Shown here in pieces: positions 18,117-27,055 of a stretch of DNA of 40,572 bases; the first letter of the stretch is position 1; each line of letters opens with the position of its first letter. The notes below the pieces were generated by a model. The model ran no database searches. It was not told the origin of the DNA and was given only the letters and a program-made list of their open reading frames with translations. The stretch covers positions 1 to 40,572 of the forward strand of contig MHAR01000013.1 in assembly GCA_001803045.1 (NCBI GenBank), given 5' to 3'. A program made the position numbers and the translations under genes. Origin of the DNA: Ignavibacteria bacterium RIFOXYB12_FULL_35_14. GTDB taxonomy: Bacteria; Bacteroidota; Ignavibacteria; Ignavibacteriales; Ignavibacteriaceae.

Positions 18117-19151
18117 TCACTTCCAATCCAATATAACTTTACCCGTGTTACCCGACTTCATCAATTCAAATCCTTCTAGGTAATCATCAATTTTAAATTT
18201 GTGAGTTATCACAGGACTAATATCTAATCCCGCTTGTACCATTGCTTGCATTTTGTACCACGTTTCAAACATTTTTCTACCGTAAATTCCACGAATAGTG
18301 AGGCCGTTAAAGATTATCTTGTTCCAGTTCACGCCTGCATTCTCAGGAAGAATACCAAGCAGTGCAATATTTCCGCCGTGATACATAACTTCAATCATAT
18401 CATTAAATGCTTTAATACTTCCAGACATTTCCAATCCAACATCAAATCCGCCTCTCATTCCTAATTCTTTTACTACATCTGGGAGTTTTTCTTTTGTGAC
18501 ATCTACTGTTCGAGTTACTCCCATTTTTTTCGCAAGATCTAATCTATACTGGTTTATATCTGTAATTACGATGTTTCTTGCACCGGAATGTTTGGCAATT
18601 GCTGCCGCCATAATTCCAATCGGACCGGCTCCGGTTATCAAAACATCTTCACCCAATAGTTCAAAACTAAGAGCAGTATGAGTTGCATTTCCAAATGGAT
18701 CATAAATGGATAAAACATCTTTAGAAATTTTAGGATCACAGTGCCAAATGTTGGTTACTGGAATAACTAAATATTCGGCAAAGCAGCCGGGACGATTAAC
18801 TCCAACGCCTTTAGTGTTAGGACAAAGATGACCTCTGCCGGCACGGCAATGCCTGCACTGGCCGCAAACGAGATGTCCTTCACCGCTGACTAATTCACCA
18901 ACTTGAACATCGTGCACGTTGCTGCCGAATGCCTCGACAGTTCCCACATACTCATGACCAACATGCATTGGGACAGGAATTGTTTTTTGAGCCCACTCAT
19001 CCCAGTTGTAAATGTGAATGTCGGTTCCGCATATGGATGTCTTGTCAATTTTAATCAGCACATCATTTTGTCCAAATTCCGGCTTATCTACTTCATCCAT
19101 CCATATTCCTGGTTTAGCATATTTTTTTACAAGAGCTTTCATTTTAGGCAT
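18117..19151 (-). CDS. tdh: L-threonine 3-dehydrogenase
   Basis: A zinc- and NAD-dependent medium-chain dehydrogenase of 344 residues that oxidises threonine to 2-amino-3-ketobutyrate. Seen: catalytic-zinc motifs [16 protein letters not shown] and HVGHEYVG, a structural-zinc Cys cluster [15 protein letters not shown], and the Rossmann glycine motif [13 protein letters not shown]. The threonine-specific WDEWAQ segment separates it from generic alcohol or sorbitol dehydrogenases. It works with Kbl, encoded opposite and convergent. Length matches E. coli Tdh closely. Confidence 0.93.
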   Translation of the reverse strand: MPKMKALVKKYAKPGIWMDEVDKPEFGQNDVLIKIDKTSICGTDIHIYNWDEWAQKTIPVPMHVGHEYVGTVEAFGSNVHDVQVGELVSGEGHLVCGQCRHCRAGRGHLCPNTKGVGVNRPGCFAEYLVIPVTNIWHCDPKISKDVLSIYDPFGNATHTALSFELLGEDVLITGAGPIGIMAAAIAKHSGARNIVITDINQYRLDLAKKMGVTRTVDVTKEKLPDVVKELGMRGGFDVGLEMSGSIKAFNDMIEVMYHGGNIALLGILPENAGVNWNKIIFNGLTIRGIYGRKMFETWYKMQAMVQAGLDISPVITHKFKIDDYLEGFELMKSGNTGKVILDWK

Positions 19152-19307
19152 GATAGGATTCCTTAATTAAAAAAGCAGAATATAAAAATTTTACAAATGA
19201 AAATTAGAGATAAGGTGTACAAACAACAACCAAATGAGAAAAGAAGGATGGAAAATGCTGAGTGGACGTTGCACAATTATTAGGATTAGCCGTAAAATTA
19301 TTTCAAT

Positions 19308-19721
19308 CTATATAATAGACAAAAGAGTTGGATCAGATTTTAAGGATAGATTGGATTCTTTACCGATTTTATCAAGTTCTTTATTAAACCAATCTTCCTC
19401 AAGTGAATTTTTTACAGCAGTTGTTTTAAGCCAATCGATTTCTGCATCATGAATTTTTTTGTCGGAAAATGCAAGCTTTAATCCGTCTGAAATGAACGAT
19501 GCGGCAATTTTTTCATTCGAAAATTTAATCGGTTCATCTTTAATGTGCTTATTGCCTAATAAATTTTTAATTGTTTCTTCATAAAAATCCGAAGCAAATC
19601 CAAGTTTTTCTGCTATGCTTTTTAAAATATTTTTTTCAGAATCTGCTAAATGGTTATCCTTGCGAGCAATTATTAAAAGTCCTTTAAGGTAGTTGCTTTT
19701 ATCTAATAATGTGAATGCCAA
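19308..19721 (-). CDS. TerB-like (tellurite-resistance/DjlA N-domain fold) protein
   Basis: A helical protein of 137 residues. LLIIARKDNHLADSEKNIL and DGLKLAFSDKKIHDAEIDWL are two acidic helix-turn-helix hairpins in the style of TerB domains, which bind divalent metal in characterised members. The role here is unknown; it stands alone, divergent from fumC. No signal peptide. The similarity is by pattern only. Confidence 0.6.
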   Translation of the reverse strand: MAFTLLDKSNYLKGLLIIARKDNHLADSEKNILKSIAEKLGFASDFYEETIKNLLGNKHIKDEPIKFSNEKIAASFISDGLKLAFSDKKIHDAEIDWLKTTAVKNSLEEDWFNKELDKIGKESNLSLKSDPTLLSII

Positions 19722-19865
19722 GTCGATCTCGTTTTTAAAGTGGAAATTATATTCAAGAAAAGATTATTTTCTTCTGAAGAAAACTTATTGCTAATTTCGA
19801 GTCAATTCAAGTCAGAACGGTTTATGGATCATAAAATTTTTTTGATTATAAAAAAAGCTAAAAGC

Positions 19866-19887
19866 GGAACAATCAGGAGATTGTTCC
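19866..19887. repeat. Perfect 9-bp hairpin GGAACAATC-AGGA-GATTGTTCC
   Basis: Stem 19866-19874 and 19879-19887 with a 4-nt loop, in the divergent gap before fumC, so it cannot terminate either neighbour. It is probably an interspersed palindromic element or a leader structure of fumC. The rest of 19740-19984 shows no gene. Confidence 0.6.
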
Positions 19888-19984
19888 CTACAAATCTTAA
19901 TCTAATTTGTCGTAAATTTCACATCAGTATTTCTCATCACAAGTAATCAAATAAAATTTTCAATAAAAAATAGGGAGAATTAAC

Positions 19985-21376
19985 ATGGATTTTAGAATGG
20001 AGTCTGACAGCATGGGTTCAATTAAAGTTCCCACAGATAAATATTATGGCGCTCAAACTGCAAGGTCCTTGATGAACTTTAAAATCGGTGGTGAAAGATT
20101 TCCTGCAGAATTAATTCGTGCGTTGGCAATTGTAAAAAAAGCTGCAGCATTGACAAATCTTGAACTCGGAACTCTCACTAAAGAAAAATGCGATTTGATT
20201 TTACAAGCTGCAGAAGAGGTAATCGAAGGAAAGCTTAACGATCATTTTCCATTGGTTGTTTGGCAGACCGGTAGCGGCACTCAAACCAACATGAACGCTA
20301 ACGAAGTGATCTCTAACCGTGCAATCGAGATTTCCGGCGGAGTGATGGGAAGTAAAAAACCAATTCACCCGAATGATGATGTTAACAAAGCACAGTCAAC
20401 TAATGATGCTTTCCCAACATCGATTCATGTGGCCGCAGTTGAGGAAATTCACAGAAGACTAATTCCCATGGTTACTAGACTCCATGATGCGCTTGATGAA
20501 AAAGCTAACGCTTTTAAGAGTATCATCAAAATTGGCAGAACTCATTTGATGGATGCTACTCCGTTAACACTTGGGCAGGAATTCTCCGGTTATGCTCATC
20601 AATTAACTCGTGGATTAGAAAGAATTGATGACAGCTTAAAACGGCTTTATGAAATTCCTCTTGGTGGAACAGCAGTCGGTACCGGATTAAATACTCATCC
20701 AGAATATGCGGTTAAAGTTGCAGCTAAAATTTCAGAGTTAACAGGAAAACCATTTAGAACTGCCGATAATAAATTTGAAGCAATGGCTGGAAAAGATGCT
20801 CTCGTTGAAATGCACGGTATTCTAAAAACTCTTGCCGTATCACTAATAAAAATTTCAAATGATATTCGCTGGCTTGGTTCAGGACCGAGATGCGGAATAG
20901 GTGAAATTAGCTTGCCTGAGAATGAGCCGGGAAGTTCAATAATGCCCGGAAAAGTAAATCCAACTCAATCCGAAGCGATGACAATGGTTTGTGCTCAAGT
21001 ATTTGGAAATGATGTCACAGTAAACTTTGCAGGAGCGAGCGGAAACTTTGAGCTGAACGTTTTTATGCCTGTAATTGCTTTCAATGTTTTGCAATCAATA
21101 AAATTGCTAGCAGATGCTTGCGAAAGTTTTACAGACAATTGCGTAGTCGGAATCGAAGCCAACGAAGCAAACATTAAAAAGCATCTTGAAAATTCTTTAA
21201 TGCTTGTTACTTCGCTTAATCCTGTGATTGGTTATGACAATGCAGCAAAGGTTGCAAAGAAAGCTCACAAAGAAAATAAAACTTTGAAAGAAGCCGCTAT
21301 CGAGTTGGGCTTGCTAACCTCAGAAAAATTTGATGAAGTTGTTCGTCCTGAGAAGATGATAGGACCTAAAGCTTGA
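19985..21376 (+). CDS. fumC: Fumarate hydratase, class II
   Basis: Interconverts fumarate and malate in the TCA cycle; an oxygen-stable, iron-free tetramer in this class. The protein has 463 residues, matching FumC. Motifs: [34 protein letters not shown] (active-site His/Asn region), [20 protein letters not shown], and the superfamily signature [13 protein letters not shown] with the catalytic-loop Ser. The start follows AGGGAGAATTAAC. Aspartase is the nearest alternative, but the THLMDATP and GLNTHPEYA segments favour fumarase. Confidence 0.93.
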   Translation: MDFRMESDSMGSIKVPTDKYYGAQTARSLMNFKIGGERFPAELIRALAIVKKAAALTNLELGTLTKEKCDLILQAAEEVIEGKLNDHFPLVVWQTGSGTQTNMNANEVISNRAIEISGGVMGSKKPIHPNDDVNKAQSTNDAFPTSIHVAAVEEIHRRLIPMVTRLHDALDEKANAFKSIIKIGRTHLMDATPLTLGQEFSGYAHQLTRGLERIDDSLKRLYEIPLGGTAVGTGLNTHPEYAVKVAAKISELTGKPFRTADNKFEAMAGKDALVEMHGILKTLAVSLIKISNDIRWLGSGPRCGIGEISLPENEPGSSIMPGKVNPTQSEAMTMVCAQVFGNDVTVNFAGASGNFELNVFMPVIAFNVLQSIKLLADACESFTDNCVVGIEANEANIKKHLENSLMLVTSLNPVIGYDNAAKVAKKAHKENKTLKEAAIELGLLTSEKFDEVVRPEKMIGPKA

Positions 21377-21382
21377 TACTTT

Positions 21383-21433
21383 CTTAGCGTCTCTGCGTCT
21401 TAGCGGTTAAAAATTCACCGCAAAGACGCTAAG
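21383..21433. repeat. Inverted-repeat element of the CTTAGCGTCT...AGACGCTAAG type
   Basis: Outer arms CTTAGCGTCT (21383-21392) and AGACGCTAAG (21124+300, i.e. 21424-21433) and inner arms GCGGT/ACCGC (21403-21407, 21417-21421) pair with one asymmetric bulge. It resembles the common intergenic 'CGCAAAGACGCTAAGG' repeat. It lies between fumC and the next gene, and its 3' tail runs into the AAGGAG ribosome site, so it may both end fumC mRNA and affect the next gene. Confidence 0.7.
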
Positions 21434-21448
21434 GCGAAAAGGAGAATT

Positions 21449-22123
21449 ATGGATAGTTGGAATGGAATAGTATCACTTTTTATAGCATGCCTTGAGTTAA
21501 TTTTTCTTATCAATCTTTTAATCTTTGCTGAAAAGAACAAATTAAACTGGTTTGCAATTGCACTAGTATTTCTACTTATGGGTTATCAAACTATTGAATA
21601 TCTCATCTGCGGAGTCGGGCTTTCAAGCTCATTTGTAGCTTATCTTGCTTTTGTGGACATAACATTTCTTCCACCGTTAGATTTATTTTTCATTCTTGCA
21701 CTATTTGGAGATAAGAACAAGATCGCTCCTCTTATATTCTTACCGGCAGTAGTTTTTATAATCTATTATTCGTTTGTGGTTGGTGAGTTTGAAGCGGTAA
21801 AATGTACTGTTCTTTATGCAACCTACAATTATCCTTTGGGTGATCTTTATGGATTCTTTTATTACTTACCTTTGTTGGCTGCATTTATTTTGATTATAAA
21901 AAACATGAATCGTTTGAAGGAACAGAAATTTCCGATATCACTTAAGTATTTATTTTACGGACATCTCAGTTTAATTATTCCTGTTGGAATTGCATTTATA
22001 TTATTGTCCTTAGGTTATACCGGACTTAGAGATTCAATCGAAAGCATACTTTGTAAATTTGCATTTTTATATTGCTTGGTGCTGGTATATTTTGCCATAT
22101 CAAATAAACAGAAATCGGCATGA
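21449..22123 (+). CDS. Seven-helix integral membrane protein, unknown function
   Basis: A protein of 224 residues, almost wholly hydrophobic, with seven predicted transmembrane stretches (about 7-27, 34-54, 64-85, 92-111, 135-152, 167-190 and 201-218). The layout resembles the seven-helix sensor module found before kinase domains, but no output domain is attached. The next gene starts within its last codons (ATGA overlap), so the two are co-translated and probably act together. The AAGGAG site supports the start. I do not recognise the family. Confidence 0.7.
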   Translation: MDSWNGIVSLFIACLELIFLINLLIFAEKNKLNWFAIALVFLLMGYQTIEYLICGVGLSSSFVAYLAFVDITFLPPLDLFFILALFGDKNKIAPLIFLPAVVFIIYYSFVVGEFEAVKCTVLYATYNYPLGDLYGFFYYLPLLAAFILIIKNMNRLKEQKFPISLKYLFYGHLSLIIPVGIAFILLSLGYTGLRDSIESILCKFAFLYCLVLVYFAISNKQKSA

Positions 22124-22455
22124 AAGAAGTTATCTTAAATATTTATTTGATAATCAATGAAGGTATGGTTGTTGAATTCAAAGCTTTCAGCTACCAGGTT
22201 GAAGGCGAAGATGATTACAAAATAGATTTTCTAAAGAAGAGAGTTGCAGAAGATTTTTCCAGAGCATATCATTTTGATGCTCCTTCAGATAAGCATGGAA
22301 AGTTCATGTCGTACAACAAATTTGCAAAGCTTGAGCAAAGAGGAAGACAGTACGAACTATTCGAAGAGATTTTTTCAAGCTTCAATATTCCCGAAAAGCC
22401 TCTTATTTGTGTAACTCCGGTTGTTGATGGAAGGATTGTAGCCGGTACTTCATAA
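22120..22455 (+). CDS. Small conserved-looking protein coupled to the seven-helix protein
   Basis: A soluble protein of 111 residues that overlaps the preceding gene by 4 bp. It has no signal peptide or metal motif. The middle part is charged (DDYKIDFLKKRVAEDFSRAY) and the end hydrophobic (PLICVTPVVDGRIVAGTS). I do not recognise it; coupling suggests a partner or cytosolic output of the membrane protein. Confidence 0.6.
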   Translation: MKEVILNIYLIINEGMVVEFKAFSYQVEGEDDYKIDFLKKRVAEDFSRAYHFDAPSDKHGKFMSYNKFAKLEQRGRQYELFEEIFSSFNIPEKPLICVTPVVDGRIVAGTS

Positions 22456-22526
22456 AAATACACTGTCTCATTTTTAGACTAAACGTATAAATGTTATTTT
22501 TGCACCCATCATCTAATAATTAAATT

Positions 22527-24635
22527 ATGATAACATTATTAATATTTCTGGTACTAAACTTGGTAATCTTTTCTGCTAACAAATCAGAGGACTCAAAATT
22601 GTTTATTGCGGATACTCATCATTCAAAACTTACCATTGAGCAAAAAGAGTATTTTAAAAAGCTAAAGGATCTCGATAAATATAACTCAAATAAGAAACTC
22701 GGATCGTTTGTCGAAAACGGAAGAACATTTTTCCGTCTCTTTGCGCCTTCTGCTCAAAATGTACTGCTTGTAATTTTTCCAAAGGTTGAAGATAACAGTG
22801 GACAGCACTATGAAATGGTAAGCGATAATGATGGTGTCTGGGAAACAAATTTGTCTGGTGAATTATACGGAACATTTTACGGCTTCAAAGTAATTCATGC
22901 GGATGGAAAAGGAAATGATACACTTTGTGTTGATCCATACGCAAAAGCTGTTGCAACATTTAATACCTATTACAGTCCAAGAAAAAGTATTGTTGTAAAA
23001 GAAGATGATTATGACTGGCAGGGTGACGACTGGATTAAACGTGATTGGCGTGATTTGATTATTTATGAAATGCATATAAGAGATATAACGGTTCATCCTT
23101 CAGCTGGTGCAAAATTTCCCGGCACATATAAAGGTTTAACGGAAAAAGGAATTGCCGGTGGAATGGACTATATCAAATCACTTGGTGTAAATACTGTTGA
23201 GCTTCTTCCTTCACAAGAATTTGCTAACATAGAAATTCCTTACAAAGATTCAATGAATGGAAAATATAATCATTGGAGCCCTTATGAAAGAAATCATTGG
23301 GGATATATGACAGCGGCTTTCTTTGCACCCGATGCTTTTTATAGTGAGGGAGGAAAAAAACTTCAGTGGAATAAATGGGAAGGTGCTTCAAGAAAGCAGA
23401 TAAATGATTTCAAAGACATGGTTAAGGCATTTCATCAGGAAGGCATCGGAGTGATCATGGATGTTGTCTATAATCATCTTTCGGAATATGAAATTGGGAA
23501 CTTAAAGGAGATTGATAAAGAGTATTATTTCCGGTTAGATGAAAATGGAAATTACATTGCTCAGAGCGGCTGCGGCAACGATCTGAAAACTGAAAGACCA
23601 ATGATGCGAAGACTAATCATCGAAAGCATTTTGTATTGGATGAAAGAATATCACATTGACGGATTCCGTTTTGATCTTGGGAAATTGATTGATTGGGAAA
23701 CAATTGAAGAGATAATTCGCGAAGCACAAAAAATAAATCCAAATGTTGTGTTTGTATGCGAGCCCTGGGGCGGCGGTTACGATCCTATGGGATTTTCTCT
23801 TCGCGGCTGGGGAAGCTGGAATGATCAAATAAGAAATGGAATTAAAGGTGAAAACCCCGATAATGGACATGGCTGGATATTCGGTAAATGGTATGGAAAT
23901 AATAATCCTGATAGAATTAAAAGCTATGTCAATGGAACTTTGGTAAAAGATAAAAACGGATTATTCCAAAAGAAAGAGCATGCCGTAAATTATCTTGAAA
24001 GTCATGATGGGTACACATTTGGTGATTTCATTCGTATTGCAACTCGTGAAGTTGATCCCGAAAAAATAATTACTGATGTTGATAAGTATATAAAGCTCAC
24101 TCCTCTCCAGCTCAAGCTAAATAAGCTTGGCGCATTGTTTTTGTTCACTTCCCAAGGAATAACTATGATTCATTCGGGACAGGAATTTGCACGAAGCAAG
24201 GTTATTCCTTACGATCCAAAATCACTAGATAAACACTCCGGAATGATTGATCACAACAGCTATGAAAAAGATAACGAGACAAATTACATCAACTACAATC
24301 ACGCAAAGCTTAATAAGGAACTTCTAGATTATTATAAAGGCTTAATTGAACTGCGAAACAAATATGAAGCATTCCGTAGAACAGATTATAAAGATGTAGC
24401 TTTTTATGATATTAAGGATAATCCATTCGCGGTTGGTTATGCTCTGAATTATCAGGATGATTTATTCGTAGTATTGTTCAACGCAAATCCTACAATGAAG
24501 GAAGAATTCGTTTTACCTGCAGGTGATTGGGATGTATTAGTGAATGAAAGTACCGCCGGAACCAAATCTCTTGGTAAAGCAAAGAAAAAAATTATACTTA
24601 ATCCTTCCACAGGTTGTGTGTTAAAGAAAAAATAA
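22527..24635 (+). CDS. Secreted GH13 alpha-glucan hydrolase, pullulanase type
   Basis: A glycoside hydrolase of 702 residues with an N-terminal hydrophobic signal (about 1-18), a CBM48-like domain (FFRLFAPSAQNVLLVIF, about 65-150) and a GH13 barrel. Catalytic elements seen: VIMDVVYNHL (region I), GFRFDLGKLI with nucleophile Asp (region II), FVCEPWGG with acid/base Glu (region III), and NYLESHDGYT with the transition-state Asp (region IV). Region order and the CBM48 fit type I pullulanase or glycogen-debranching enzymes acting on alpha-1,6 bonds. The usual YNWGYDP signature is replaced by RNHWGYMTA, so the exact specificity is uncertain. It stands alone, followed by a palindromic hairpin. Confidence 0.85.
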   Translation: MITLLIFLVLNLVIFSANKSEDSKLFIADTHHSKLTIEQKEYFKKLKDLDKYNSNKKLGSFVENGRTFFRLFAPSAQNVLLVIFPKVEDNSGQHYEMVSDNDGVWETNLSGELYGTFYGFKVIHADGKGNDTLCVDPYAKAVATFNTYYSPRKSIVVKEDDYDWQGDDWIKRDWRDLIIYEMHIRDITVHPSAGAKFPGTYKGLTEKGIAGGMDYIKSLGVNTVELLPSQEFANIEIPYKDSMNGKYNHWSPYERNHWGYMTAAFFAPDAFYSEGGKKLQWNKWEGASRKQINDFKDMVKAFHQEGIGVIMDVVYNHLSEYEIGNLKEIDKEYYFRLDENGNYIAQSGCGNDLKTERPMMRRLIIESILYWMKEYHIDGFRFDLGKLIDWETIEEIIREAQKINPNVVFVCEPWGGGYDPMGFSLRGWGSWNDQIRNGIKGENPDNGHGWIFGKWYGNNNPDRIKSYVNGTLVKDKNGLFQKKEHAVNYLESHDGYTFGDFIRIATREVDPEKIITDVDKYIKLTPLQLKLNKLGALFLFTSQGITMIHSGQEFARSKVIPYDPKSLDKHSGMIDHNSYEKDNETNYINYNHAKLNKELLDYYKGLIELRNKYEAFRRTDYKDVAFYDIKDNPFAVGYALNYQDDLFVVLFNANPTMKEEFVLPAGDWDVLVNESTAGTKSLGKAKKKIILNPSTGCVLKKK

Positions 24636-24656
24636 ACACTTATATAAGATGGTTTG

Positions 24657-24680
24657 CTAGGCGAGGGCATGCTCGCCTTA
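24657..24680. repeat. Palindromic hairpin CTAGGCGAG-GGCATG-CTCGCCTTAG after the GH13 gene
   Basis: A 9-bp stem with one bulged T, centred on GGCATG, 22 bp after the stop. No T-run follows, so it may be an interspersed palindromic element that also stabilises or terminates the mRNA. Confidence 0.6.
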
Positions 24681-24833
24681 GACAAGCTTTATTCCCGCGT
24701 TTTTTATTAATTGCCATTGTCGCCATTATCTGCCAGATGCGGACGGTGACTACCTAAAAACATCCTACCATTGCTTAATATATTCTTAAAAAAGAGAAAT
24801 TTTTTTGTAAGAAATGAAATTCATTCGAAATGA

Positions 24834-24932
24834 TAAGCCCATTTTCTTTTGAAATGCAGTAATTCATTATTAATTCACCTTACTAACAATTGCCTATTCA
24901 TGGAACGTTTTTTGCCTTTAGATGATGGGCTT
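24834..24932. promoter_or_regulatory. TAAGCCCAT/ATGGGCTTA inverted repeat upstream of the hydrogenase block
   Basis: A perfect 9-bp inverted repeat, 24834-24842 against 24924-24932, with a wide spacer, about 95 bp before the HydF-like gene. It could be a regulator site or chance. Nothing else in the 24681-25025 gap is clear. Confidence 0.3.
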
Positions 24933-25025
24933 ACTCTTAAATGAGGGGAGAGAAAGCTTAAATTTAGAATACAAAATTAATATTAAACTAAAAATTTTTA
25001 ATGGAATTGGGGAATTAAATTAATC

Positions 25026-25562
25026 ATGTCAGCTAAATCGGAAAGAAAACGTATTGTTTTCATCGGTAGAAAAAATGTAGGTAAGTCTTCTCTTATCAAT
25101 GCATTCTTCGGTCAAGATGTATGCGTCGTTAATGAAGAAGCTGGAACCACAACAGCACTTTTGGAAAAAGTGATGGATCTTCCACCTTATGGGCATGTTA
25201 TTCTTGTTGATACTTTCGGCATTGATTACACTCGTGAACTTGGACCAACTAAATTGAAGAAAACAATCGAAGCAATTTCCTCGGCAGATTTTGTGGTTGT
25301 TGTACTTGATGCACGAGAGAAGTTATCAGCTGACGAAAAAAATATTTTCCATTATGTAAAAAAATCAACAATTCCTTTTGTTGCTGCAGTAAATAGAATT
25401 GAGTATGGAATAAATTCCGAACTTATTAATGGATTAAGAGCTTTGAACATAGTTCACTTCGAAATTTCCTGCAAAGAAAATGTTGGAATTGATGCTTTGA
25501 AATCACGCATTACAAGACTTCTTCCAAAGGAAGTAATTGGAAGCAGTTCACCACCAAACTAA
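25026..25562 (+). CDS. HydF-like GTPase, GTPase domain only
   Basis: A Ras-like GTPase of 178 residues matching the N-terminal domain of [FeFe]-hydrogenase maturase HydF. G1 is GRKNVGKSS, G2 GTTT, G3 DTFG, G4 NRIE (canonical NKxD) and G5 SCKE. Full HydF has about 400 residues with a dimerisation domain and a Cys/His [4Fe-4S] domain that carries the diiron precursor. Here the protein ends right after the GTPase fold, and the 228 bp that follow hold no continuation in any frame I read. It lies directly upstream of the hydrogenase genes on the same strand, which supports a maturation-related or regulatory role. HydE and HydG are not in the window. It may also be an Era/EngA-type GTPase that merely resembles HydF. 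Confidence 0.7.
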   Translation: MSAKSERKRIVFIGRKNVGKSSLINAFFGQDVCVVNEEAGTTTALLEKVMDLPPYGHVILVDTFGIDYTRELGPTKLKKTIEAISSADFVVVVLDAREKLSADEKNIFHYVKKSTIPFVAAVNRIEYGINSELINGLRALNIVHFEISCKENVGIDALKSRITRLLPKEVIGSSSPPN

Positions 25563-25608
25563 TCCATCATAAATTTTAACTTAGTAAATCCGTGTAAAAT
25601 ATCTCCTT

Positions 25609-25623
25609 AAATGCCGGGCATTT
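25609..25623. terminator. Small hairpin AAATGC-CGG-GCATTT after the GTPase gene
   Basis: A perfect 6-bp stem 47 bp after the stop. Only a mixed T/C stretch follows, so termination would be weak. It may attenuate transcription between the GTPase and the hydrogenase subunits. Confidence 0.35.
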
Positions 25624-25790
25624 CTGCTTCTCTTTATTTTCTATTTTTGACAAAAATAATTTTTCAAAAGTAAGAAAAAGATTCCATTTTCTTGCGGAAA
25701 TTGATAAAATTTTAACTTAAGCTTAGCTTTTCACAAACTATCTATGGCATTCGATATGAGATAGATTAAGCGAAATAATTTGAGGAAAGA

Positions 25791-26177
25791 ATGCATAACG
25801 ATATTTTTGAGAATTATACACCAAATGATAAAGGTTCACGTATTCCATCGCTTCAAGATGTTCAATCAACCTACAGTTACTTACCCGAACTTGCCTTACG
25901 GAATATCGCTGAATTCATAGGTATTACATTACGCAGAGTTTTGGGTTTCGCTACTTTTTATAATCAGTTTAGATTTGCTCCAATTGGAAAAAATGTAATT
26001 AGAATTTGCAGAGGGAAGGCTTGCCATGTTGAGAATTCATCAAACTTATTGTTTGTGCTTAAAACTGCTTCTGTCACTAAACCCGGGGGAACAACTCGAG
26101 ATAAAAACTTCACGCTTGAACCTGTTGCATGTATCGAAGCGTGTAGTATCACACCGGTAATAACAATCACTCACTAA
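25791..26177 (+). CDS. Short NuoE/HydC-like [2Fe-2S] subunit
   Basis: A thioredoxin-like [2Fe-2S] protein of 128 residues similar to NuoE. LQDVQSTYSYLPELALRNIA and FATFYNQFRFAPIGKNVI are typical. The four cluster cysteines appear as CRGKAC and ACIEAC. It stops at ITPVITITH, about 25 residues before the usual end (the segment with YGxLTPEK), and the loop between the Cys pairs is altered. A full-length homologue follows two genes later. This short form may be a regulatory or electron-entry variant, or one in decay. Confidence 0.8.
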   Translation: MHNDIFENYTPNDKGSRIPSLQDVQSTYSYLPELALRNIAEFIGITLRRVLGFATFYNQFRFAPIGKNVIRICRGKACHVENSSNLLFVLKTASVTKPGGTTRDKNFTLEPVACIEACSITPVITITH

Positions 26178-26192
26178 CTAAAGGGACCCATT

Positions 26193-26579
26193 ATGGCAAA
26201 AATAGCAATCATAGATGATGATCCCGATATCCTTGATGCAAGTACTCTCGTACTAAATGCGAAAGGATATGAGACCGTTACAGCATCAAATCCTGACGAC
26301 GGATACAAGATCGTTAAAGAATATTCTCCGGATCTTATCATACTTGATGTAATGATGAATGAGCCGGATGATGGATTTTTCCTTGCTCAAAAATTTAGAA
26401 GGGAAAAAATCAAAACTCCAATAATAATGTATACATCAATTTCAAAAACCACGGGAATGGATTTTGGAAAGAGCGATCTGGTTCCTGTAGATGAATATGT
26501 AGAGAAACCCATTTCTCCCGATGAACTAATTGAGAAAGTTGAAAGACTTCTCAAAAGAGAAATGGAGGAGAACAAGTAA
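26193..26579 (+). CDS. CheY-like response regulator in the hydrogenase operon
   Basis: A single receiver domain of 128 residues: acidic pocket IIDDDPD, phospho-acceptor Asp in LIILDVMM, Thr/Ser in IIMYTS and Lys in VEKPIS. No output domain. It begins 16 bp after the short NuoE-like gene and ends 1 bp before the full NuoE-like gene (TAATATG), so it is part of the operon. It most likely relays or senses a signal for hydrogenase activity through protein contact rather than DNA binding; that is inference. Confidence 0.88.
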   Translation: MAKIAIIDDDPDILDASTLVLNAKGYETVTASNPDDGYKIVKEYSPDLIILDVMMNEPDDGFFLAQKFRREKIKTPIIMYTSISKTTGMDFGKSDLVPVDEYVEKPISPDELIEKVERLLKREMEENK

Positions 26580-26580
26580 T

Positions 26581-27054
26581 ATGTTAGTTGAAGAAAAAAA
26601 TGCTCTTACCGAAGAAATTGAACTTATGATCAAAAAGTTAGGTAAAAAAAGATCGGCATTGTTATCAATTCTACATGGGATTCAAATGAAACATAGGCAC
26701 GTCTCAGAATATGCACAGCAGGAAATTGCACGCTTGCTAGATATTCATCCAGTTGAAGTTTTCAGTGTGCTTTCCTTTTATGCTTTTCTTAATGCAACTC
26801 CAAAGGGAAGAAATCTTGTTAGAATTTGTCGAACCATTAGCTGCGATATGAAAGGAAAGGACATTATTGTGAGAGCAATTGAGCGCGAATTAAATATGAA
26901 GATTGGTCATACAACAAGCGATAACAAATTCACAGTTGAATATGTTAATTGTCTCGGTTTATGTGATGAGGGTCCGGCTATGGCAATAAATGATCAAGTC
27001 TTTACAAAGCTCACTCCTGAGAAAGCAGTAAAATTATTAAGTAAGGTTAAGTGA
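26581..27054 (+). CDS. NuoE/HydC-like [2Fe-2S] subunit of NAD-linked hydrogenase
   Basis: A protein of 157 residues from ATG 26581, chosen because GGAGGAG lies just upstream and an earlier start would overlap the response regulator. NuoE features: VSEYAQQEIARLLDIHPVEV, SFYAFLNATPKGRNLVRIC, cluster cysteines CRTISC and CLGLC, and the complete C-terminal FTKLTPEKAVKLL. It passes electrons between the NuoF-like flavoprotein and the hydrogenase subunit. Tight spacing on both sides. Confidence 0.88.
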   Translation: MLVEEKNALTEEIELMIKKLGKKRSALLSILHGIQMKHRHVSEYAQQEIARLLDIHPVEVFSVLSFYAFLNATPKGRNLVRICRTISCDMKGKDIIVRAIERELNMKIGHTTSDNKFTVEYVNCLGLCDEGPAMAINDQVFTKLTPEKAVKLLSKVK

Positions 27055-27055
27055 A

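Noticed and set aside
19740-19946. 68-residue ORF before fumC
   Set aside because: No ribosome site, contains the 9-bp hairpin, composition unlike neighbouring genes, no recognisable motif.
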